From an uncultured Flavobacteriaceae bacterium (GTDB lineage: Bacteria; Bacteroidota; Bacteroidia; Flavobacteriales; Flavobacteriaceae), in contig CAJWVI010000018.1 of assembly GCA_913048115.1 (NCBI GenBank), positions 1 to 38,931 on the forward strand: DNA of 38,931 bases, read 5' to 3'. Every line of letters starts with the position of its first letter. Positions within the stretch are counted from its first letter, which is position 1. Of the stretch, positions 33,556 to 38,931 are shown in pieces. The notes below the pieces were generated by a model. That model worked only from the letters and a program-made list of their open reading frames with translations. It was not told where the DNA came from and searched no databases. The position numbers were made by a program, and so were the translations under genes.

Positions 33556-34236
33556 ATGGCTATGCGCATTGATATTATTACCGTATTACCAGAATTATTA
33601 AAAAGTCCTTTTGAAGCATCTATCTTAAAACGTGCTATAGAGAAAGGATTGGTGGAGGTTCATTTACACAACCTAAGAGATTTTGCTACCAATAGCTATA
33701 ACCAAATAGATGACTATCAATTTGGGGGTGGTGCAGGAATGGTCATGATGATTGAGCCAATAGACAAATGCATTCGTGGCTTAAAGGCAGAACGGGAGTA
33801 TGATGATGTCATTTACATGACACCCGAGGGAGAAACTCTTGACCAGGGCATGTCAAACCAACTATCGCTCAAAGGAAATATTATTATTTTATGTGGGCAC
33901 TACAAAGGGGTAGACCAACGTGTTCGTGATCAATTTATTACCAAGGAAATCTCGGTAGGTGATTATGTACTTAGTGGCGGTGAGTTAGCGGCAGCTATTG
34001 TTTGCGACTCAGTTATAAGATTAATACCAGGCGTTTTAGGTAATGAAACAAGCGCACTTACTGACAGTTTTCAAGACGGCCTGCTTGCGCCCCCTACATA
34101 CACAAGACCCGCAGAGTATAAAGGCTGGAAAGTTCCCGATGTTCTATTGAGTGGACATGGTGCAAATATTGAAAAATGGCGGGAAGACCAAGCCTATAAA
34201 AATACTAAAAAAAGAAGACCTGATTTATTAGAGTAA
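33556..34236 (+). CDS. trmD: tRNA (guanine-N1)-methyltransferase
   Basis: 226-residue SPOUT-knot methylase that puts m1 on G37 of tRNAs reading CNN codons. Recognisable motifs: [26 protein letters not shown] and [20 protein letters not shown], which forms the trefoil SAM site. The first ATG (33556) is used here; a second (33562) gives [13 protein letters not shown], the more usual start, and cannot be excluded. It is monocistronic, 63 bases after the helicase, with a clear terminator following. Confidence 0.95.
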   Translation: MAMRIDIITVLPELLKSPFEASILKRAIEKGLVEVHLHNLRDFATNSYNQIDDYQFGGGAGMVMMIEPIDKCIRGLKAEREYDDVIYMTPEGETLDQGMSNQLSLKGNIIILCGHYKGVDQRVRDQFITKEISVGDYVLSGGELAAAIVCDSVIRLIPGVLGNETSALTDSFQDGLLAPPTYTRPAEYKGWKVPDVLLSGHGANIEKWREDQAYKNTKKRRPDLLE

Positions 34237-34240
34237 AAGC

Positions 34241-34270
34241 AAAAAGGGAGGCAACCAGCCTCCCTTTTTT
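34241..34270. terminator. Bidirectional terminator between trmD and the ABC1 kinase gene
   Basis: AAAAAGGGAGGC (34241-34252) and GCCTCCCTTTTT (34258-34269) form a perfect 12-base stem with a five-base loop; the plus strand continues with T and the minus strand with a T-run too. It lies 4 bases after the trmD stop and 108 bases after the kinase stop at 34378. Confidence 0.9.
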
Positions 34271-34377
34271 AAACAACCTAACCAATAAAATAGTAGTTAA
34301 CAAAAGTTTTTGAAAAACTACCATCCATTATAATTAAGTACAATATAGACATATTGTTTAACTATTTACATGAAATA

Positions 34378-35697
34378 TTAAACATTTTTATTTTTTAATG
34401 TTTTATAATTGTTCACAGACACCTTTGACCCTAAATCATTCATTAAATTATACAAACCAAAAAAGGTTCTATTAATGTATAAGAAATGTTTGGAGCCCCT
34501 ATTACCATTCATTTTACGTATTTGAGTGTCTTTTGAATACTTTTCACTTAAATCACCAATTTTACTGAAGAAAGTTTCATCACTAAAGTCAAAAGTTTCA
34601 CTGTGCATGGGCTGGGTGAACAAGCTTAACATTTCATGAAACAAAGAGGAGAAAAAAGCAATTTCTTCTGGAGTATCATTTGGTGTTAATATTTCTAAGG
34701 CATATAGTTTTTCAGTAAACACAACAGGATTATTAATGTTTTTTGGAACAGCAAGCTCAAAATACGGTATGTAAAATTCATCAGGGATTGCCTTGATACA
34801 ACCAAAATCAATAGCCACTAGATCTCCCTGCTTTGTTACCAAGAAGTTTCCAGGGTGCGGATCTGCATGTACGCGTTTTAATTCATGCATTTGGTACATA
34901 TAAAAGTCCCAAAGGGCCTGCCCTAGTTGGTCTGCTAAAAGGGTATTGGTATTATGCTTGGTGAACTCACTTAAATGGTCACCCTCCATCCAATCCATGG
35001 TAATTATACGCTCGTTTGATAAATCTGGATAATACTGTGGAAATGTAAGGTGTGGAATATGACTACAGTCAGCCACCATTTGCTGGCTTTGTGTTACCTC
35101 TAAGGTGTAGTTTGTTTCTTCGAGAAGTTTATCTTCTACCTCTTGAAAGTATTTATTGCTGTCTTTTCCTTTAATGTTAAACATCTTTATAGCTACTGGC
35201 TTAACCATAGCAAGGTCACTACTAATACTATCTGCAACACCAGGATATTGAATTTTAATGGCTAATTTTTTACCATCTTTGGTAGCTTGGTGCACCTGAC
35301 CGATACTCGCTGCTGCAATAGAATTTGCGTTAAAACTATCATACAAATCTTCTGGGTACAAACCAAAATATTTATAAAATGTTTTTCTAACTAAAGGAGC
35401 AGATAAAGGGGGAACAGAAAATTGCGCTAAGGAAAACTGCTCAACATAGGCCTTTGGTAAGATATTCTTTTCCATGCTTAACATCTGCGCAACTTTCAAG
35501 GCAGAACCCTTTAAACTCTTTAAACCATCATAAATATCACTCGCATTATTTTGGTTAAGCTTTTCTTTAGCATTTTCTGGATCTACGAGGGCATCACCAT
35601 AGTATTTGAGTTGATTGATACCAACCTTTACACCTGTTTTTACTAGTCTTGTTGCTCTTGATATTTTACCTGTAGGTATACTATCTATTGTCTTCAT
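34378..35697 (-). CDS. ABC1/UbiB-family atypical kinase
   Basis: 439 residues. UbiB-family signatures are present: the KxGQ motif as KVAQ (68-71, Gly replaced by Ala), the A-rich loop AAASIGQVH (128-136), ATP-binding lysine K148 (AIKIQYPG), HADPHPGNF (277-285) and the DFG aspartate D297. Members bind nucleotide and act on coenzyme Q or other lipid metabolism without clear protein-kinase activity. No transmembrane helix is evident. It follows the TetR-like gene by 86 bases on the same strand, a pairing that suggests control by that regulator. The terminator lies about 108 bases past the stop. Confidence 0.88.
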   Translation of the reverse strand: MKTIDSIPTGKISRATRLVKTGVKVGINQLKYYGDALVDPENAKEKLNQNNASDIYDGLKSLKGSALKVAQMLSMEKNILPKAYVEQFSLAQFSVPPLSAPLVRKTFYKYFGLYPEDLYDSFNANSIAAASIGQVHQATKDGKKLAIKIQYPGVADSISSDLAMVKPVAIKMFNIKGKDSNKYFQEVEDKLLEETNYTLEVTQSQQMVADCSHIPHLTFPQYYPDLSNERIITMDWMEGDHLSEFTKHNTNTLLADQLGQALWDFYMYQMHELKRVHADPHPGNFLVTKQGDLVAIDFGCIKAIPDEFYIPYFELAVPKNINNPVVFTEKLYALEILTPNDTPEEIAFFSSLFHEMLSLFTQPMHSETFDFSDETFFSKIGDLSEKYSKDTQIRKMNGNRGSKHFLYINRTFFGLYNLMNDLGSKVSVNNYKTLKNKNV

Positions 35698-35783
35698 GTA
35701 AGGGTAAGAATTTTTTGTTGAGCCAGTGTGAGGCTCAATGATATGTTGTTGTTTTCTTGAACACTAAAATACAGAGATGTCTT

Positions 35784-36494
35784 TTAGTTCATTTTTTCTT
35801 TCCACAAGAACTTTCCAAAATCTAGAATACTCTCTAGTGGTGTTGTTTCAAAAACATCAAAGATGGCACGCACAGATTTTTCTATTACAACATCTGTTTT
35901 TTCAAAAGACGAGGACGTATCTTCCATCCAGTATTTCATGATAAATAAAGTTTGCAACCAAGCCCCTTCACTAAATACAGACACAGGCTGTTTTAAAATC
36001 TTAAAAGACTTTTCTTCATTTTTTTCATTAATTAAAGTTCCTGCAAATTCTTTAACATGCGCTCTTAGGTCTTTTAGTTGTGACATGTTTTTCATCATAT
36101 CAGAATGTTCTTTCAAGGCAAACATGACATAACTTCTATTGGCAGTAAGTAATTCAAAAAATGTGAAGAAAAATGTCAACATTTTTTCTTGATTACTGAA
36201 GCCAACATATGCTGGGTTTTTATGGCCCAATTGCATAGCATGATCAAAAAATGCAGTCCATATACCACGTTGCAATGCTTCAAAGCTTCCAAAAAAGGCA
36301 TAGAACTCTGCTTCTGTCATAGCATGCTGCTTGGCAAACTTGTACACACTTTTAGGTGTTTTCTCATGCATTAACACATACTCCATGTAGGCAGACACAA
36401 TTGTATCTTTTGTAATTGCTTTGTTTTTTGAGGCTGCCTTTTTCATTGGAGCTGCCTTTTTCTTTGGAGACGTCGTTGTTTTTTTAGTTGCCAT
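35784..36494 (-). CDS. TetR-like regulator with Lys/Ala-rich N-terminal tail
   Basis: 236 residues. A Lys/Ala/Thr-rich tail (1-27; MATKKTTTSPKKKAAPMKKA) precedes a helix-turn-helix of the TetR kind (about 28-75; TEAEFYAFFGSFEALQRGIW) and a helical C-terminal domain (about 85-236). The HTH is weakly conserved, but the overall shape fits a Bacteroidota TetR-C family. The tail resembles histone-H1-like DNA-binding tails and could add unspecific affinity. The start is the ATG at 36492-36494; a longer frame from 36536 is rejected because it adds a basic segment untypical of the family. It is the first gene before the ABC1 kinase and is divergent from htpG. Confidence 0.65.
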   Translation of the reverse strand: MATKKTTTSPKKKAAPMKKAASKNKAITKDTIVSAYMEYVLMHEKTPKSVYKFAKQHAMTEAEFYAFFGSFEALQRGIWTAFFDHAMQLGHKNPAYVGFSNQEKMLTFFFTFFELLTANRSYVMFALKEHSDMMKNMSQLKDLRAHVKEFAGTLINEKNEEKSFKILKQPVSVFSEGAWLQTLFIMKYWMEDTSSSFEKTDVVIEKSVRAIFDVFETTPLESILDFGKFLWKEKMN

Positions 36495-36621
36495 ATCACA
36501 GTATCTTTTAGACTTGTAAAAATACGAAATGTTCAATTAATTTGATTATTGGCTAAACACAATGTTGTGTTAAAAAACAAACAAAATGACAACCTGTCAC
36601 AAAAACAAACGTGGTATTTTC

Positions 36622-36655
36622 TTTGACTAGATATATCTATGGAATGTAATATTTC
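36622..36655 (+). promoter_or_regulatory. Possible htpG promoter with internal palindrome
   Basis: TTTG (36622-36625), 21 bases and TAATATTTC (36647-36655) form an imperfect promoter, as the -7 box has one extra base and ends in C. A perfect 12-base palindrome, TAGATATATCTA (36628-36639), sits in the spacer and could be an operator. The leader would be about 35 bases. Confidence 0.3.
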
Positions 36656-36695
36656 CAGAGAGACATAAAATCATAATTCAATAAATAAAACCAAC

Positions 36696-38588
36696 ATGAG
36701 TACAGGAACTATTAATGTATCGGTAGAAAACATTTTTCCGTTAATCAAAAAGTTTTTATACAGTGATCACGAGATTTTTTTACGTGAGTTGATAAGTAAT
36801 GCAACAGATGCAACACTTAAACTAAAACACTTAAGCAATATTGGAGAAGCTAAAGTAGAGTATGGCAATCCTTTTATTGAAGTTAAAATTGACAAAGAAG
36901 CTAAGAAACTTCACATCATTGACCAAGGTATTGGTATGACTAAAGATGAGGTTGAAAAATACATCAATCAAATTGCCTTCTCTGGTGCTGAAGAGTTTAT
37001 AGAAAAATACAAAGACAAAAAAGGTGAAGAAGCAGGAATCATAGGGCACTTTGGTCTTGGATTTTATTCTGCATTTATGGTGGCGGATAATGTAGAAATC
37101 ATTACTAAAAGTTACAAAGATGAACCTGCTGCTCATTGGAGTTGTGATGGATCTCCAAACTACACATTAGTAGAGGGAACCAAAACAGAAAGAGGAACAG
37201 AGATTATTTTACATATTAGTGATGAAGAGGTTGCTTTTCTTGAAGACGCTAAAATCACAGAACTTTTAAACAAGTACAACAAGTTTATGCCTATTCCAAT
37301 CAAGTTTGGAATGAAGACAGAAACCTTGCCTAAGCCAGAAGATGCTAAAGATGAAGATCCAGCTCCTACACAAGAGGTTGTAAACATCATCAACAATCCA
37401 AGCCCAGCTTGGACCAAGCAACCTACAGAATTAAAAGAGCAAGACTATTCTAGTTTTTACAGAGAATTGTACCCAATGCAATTTGAAGAGCCGTTGTTTC
37501 ATATTCACTTAAACGTAGACTATCCTTTTAATCTTACCGGAATCTTGTATTTCCCGAAGATGAACAAGGATATGCAGGTTCAGAAGGATAAAATTCAATT
37601 ATACCAAAACCAAGTATTTGTTACAGATAATGTAGAGGGTATTGTTCCAGAATTTTTAACAATGCTTCGTGGAGTGATTGACTCACCAGATATTCCTTTA
37701 AATGTATCGCGTAGTTATTTGCAAGCAGATGGTGCGGTAAAGAAAATTTCTAGTTACATCACCCGTAAAGTAGGTGACAAATTAAAGAGTTTGTTTAACG
37801 ACAACCGCGAAGAGTTTAATGCTAAGTGGGATGACATTAAAATAGTTATTGAATATGGAATGCTTACCGAAGATAAATTCTTTGACAAGGCACAAGACTT
37901 CATGCTATATCCAACGGTAGAAGGAAACTATTACACCTTTGCAGAACTTAGAGAAAAACTAACGGCTGCACAGACAGACAAGGATGACAAACTAGTATTA
38001 TTGTATTCAAGCAACAAGGAAGAGCAACACAGTTATATTGCTACTGCTAAAGACAAAGGCTATGAAGTGTTGTTACTAGACTCTCCTATTATATCACACC
38101 TTATCCAAAAAATGGAAAGCTCACAAGAGAATGTTTCATTTGCAAGGGTTGATGGTGATCATGTGGATAATTTAATAAAAAAGGACGAAGAAGCAATTTC
38201 TAAACTTTCGGATGAAGAAAAAGAAACACTAAAAACCTTTTTAACAGATACTATCCCTGCAGAAAAATTCTCTGTACAGCTTGAAGCTATGGACAGCCAA
38301 GCCAATCCATTTATTATTACCGAACCAGAATTTATGCGTCGCATGAAGGAGATGCAACAAAATGGCGGTGGCGGTGGTATGTTTGGTATGGGTAATATGC
38401 CAGATATGTACAATTTAATTGTTAATACCAATCACGAGTTAGTTTCTGAAATACTAAATACTAAGACCGCAAAGAAAAAAGAGCGCCTAGTAAACCAAGC
38501 CTTAGATTTGGCTAAATTGAGCAAAGGTTTATTAAAAGGTGAAGACATGACGGCTTTCATAAATAGAAGCTATGAAATGATTAAATAA
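36696..38588 (+). CDS. htpG: Molecular chaperone HtpG (Hsp90)
   Basis: 630 residues. The GHKL ATPase domain (1-215) shows the conserved ELISNATDATLKLKHL, IIDQGIGMTKDEV, GHFGLGFYSAFM and RGTEIILHI motifs. The middle domain includes LNVSRSYLQADGAVKK, and the C-terminal dimerisation domain ends at RSYEMIK. A Gly-rich insert (about 557-567, QNGGGGGMFGMGN) precedes the last domain, as in other Bacteroidota members. It is a cytoplasmic stress chaperone. It is alone, flanked by the divergent TetR-like gene and a strong terminator. Confidence 0.97.
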   Translation: MSTGTINVSVENIFPLIKKFLYSDHEIFLRELISNATDATLKLKHLSNIGEAKVEYGNPFIEVKIDKEAKKLHIIDQGIGMTKDEVEKYINQIAFSGAEEFIEKYKDKKGEEAGIIGHFGLGFYSAFMVADNVEIITKSYKDEPAAHWSCDGSPNYTLVEGTKTERGTEIILHISDEEVAFLEDAKITELLNKYNKFMPIPIKFGMKTETLPKPEDAKDEDPAPTQEVVNIINNPSPAWTKQPTELKEQDYSSFYRELYPMQFEEPLFHIHLNVDYPFNLTGILYFPKMNKDMQVQKDKIQLYQNQVFVTDNVEGIVPEFLTMLRGVIDSPDIPLNVSRSYLQADGAVKKISSYITRKVGDKLKSLFNDNREEFNAKWDDIKIVIEYGMLTEDKFFDKAQDFMLYPTVEGNYYTFAELREKLTAAQTDKDDKLVLLYSSNKEEQHSYIATAKDKGYEVLLLDSPIISHLIQKMESSQENVSFARVDGDHVDNLIKKDEEAISKLSDEEKETLKTFLTDTIPAEKFSVQLEAMDSQANPFIITEPEFMRRMKEMQQNGGGGGMFGMGNMPDMYNLIVNTNHELVSEILNTKTAKKKERLVNQALDLAKLSKGLLKGEDMTAFINRSYEMIK

Positions 38589-38610
38589 ACTTAATTATAC
38601 TATAATTACC

Positions 38611-38643
38611 AACTCCATGAATGCAAATTCATGGAGTTTTTTT
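38611..38643 (+). terminator. Terminator of htpG
   Basis: AACTCCATGAAT (38611-38622) and ATTCATGGAGTT (38627-38638) form a perfect 12-base stem with a GCAA tetraloop, followed by seven T. It lies 22 bases after the stop codon. Confidence 0.93.
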
Positions 38644-38771
38644 GTCTAAAAATCTTATAAAAGGCAGTAAAATAGGTTGAAAAGCAACAAAAAAAAGGGT
38701 GTAAATCAAAAAAAAAGAGGCTCTCACCCCCCTATTATAGGGTTAAGAGTTAAAAAACACCGTTTAAACGC

Positions 38772-38801
38772 TTGTTTTTTAAAATAAAGGTATTAAATTT
38801 G
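38772..38801 (+). promoter_or_regulatory. Textbook promoter of the right-edge gene
   Basis: TTG (38772-38774), exactly 19 bases and TAAATTTG (38794-38801) match the ideal flavobacterial promoter. The box ends 30 bases before the ATG at 38832. Between the htpG terminator and this promoter, an imperfect hairpin (CCCTA-TTA-TAGGG, 38733-38745) lies in a purine-rich stretch. Confidence 0.75.
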
Positions 38802-38831
38802 ACACATATTAATTAACCAAACTTTAATATT

Positions 38832-38931
38832 ATGAAAAAAGTATTACTATTTGCTGCATTTGCAGCGTTCGCAATGACAAGTGTAAATGCACAAGACGAA
38901 GATTCTAGTGGATTTGCAAAATCTGACATTT
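38832..38931 (+). CDS. Secreted, probably outer-membrane protein (5' part only)
   Basis: The first 33 codons are visible, cut by the window edge. MKKVLLFAAFAAFAMTSVNA is a clear signal peptide, cleaved likely after NAQ or NA, and the mature part begins QDEDSSGFAKSD. This is the usual beginning of small flavobacterial outer-membrane beta-barrel proteins, but the fold cannot be seen. The very strong promoter before it suggests high expression, fitting an abundant porin-like protein. Confidence 0.65.
   Translation, partial: MKKVLLFAAFAAFAMTSVNAQDEDSSGFAKSDI

Overview
The window looks like a chromosomal stretch from a member of the Bacteroidota, most likely the family Flavobacteriaceae. The reasons are: strongly AT-rich DNA; a protein with a type IX secretion (T9SS) sorting tail; several matches to the Bacteroidota promoter consensus (TTG, 17-23 bases, TAnnTTTG) upstream of genes; and almost no Shine-Dalgarno sites except a very strong one before rpsU, which is a known flavobacterial peculiarity. 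I see no transposase, prophage, CRISPR array, rRNA or tRNA gene. The genes are housekeeping and cell-envelope genes, densely packed, with no gene-free stretch over 300 bases.

Layout. 1-1.4 kb: a promoter firing off the left edge, then xerC and rpsU (minus strand). 1.5-9.3 kb, all minus: a secreted protein with a carboxypeptidase-regulatory-like domain, an acyl-CoA dehydrogenase, a ComEA-like helix-hairpin-helix protein, a sodium:amino-acid symporter, a PspC protein translationally coupled to a RCK-type potassium channel, and a PLP enzyme of the cysteine/cystathionine beta-synthase type. 9.3-15.9 kb: an FtsX/LolE-type permease head-to-head with a NamZ-type (DUF1343) lipoprotein, a YkgJ-type cysteine-cluster protein, a methyltransferase, a metalloprotease lipoprotein and an amidohydrolase lipoprotein. 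16-22.4 kb: a T9SS-secreted choice-of-anchor-B protein and a two-gene operon of a 1007-residue TPR protein and a beta-barrel outer-membrane protein. 22.5-27.2 kb: an MBOAT acyltransferase coupled to an SGNH-like protein, divergent from a secreted coiled-coil protein coupled to a subtilisin-like protease. 27.2-30.3 kb: ftsE facing the operon dapF-GNAT-mltG. 30.4-34.3 kb (plus): a long-form GAPDH, a DEAD-box-type helicase and trmD. 34.4-38.6 kb: a TetR-like regulator with an ABC1/UbiB kinase (minus) and htpG (plus). The right edge cuts a secreted, probably outer-membrane, protein just after its signal peptide.

How the genes fit together. Several units concern the envelope: dapF and mltG (peptidoglycan precursor and polymer processing), ftsE (division), the NamZ-type muramidase, the MBOAT/SGNH pair (probable O-acylation of a surface polymer) and the TPR/beta-barrel pair. 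No clear new defence or mobile system is visible. The most rewarding signals are small: the rpsU translation signal with a tandem heptamer in its promoter, two apparently leaderless promoters, several gene pairs packed head-to-head or tail-to-tail within 7-15 bases, and the MBOAT/SGNH plus coiled-coil/subtilase locus.
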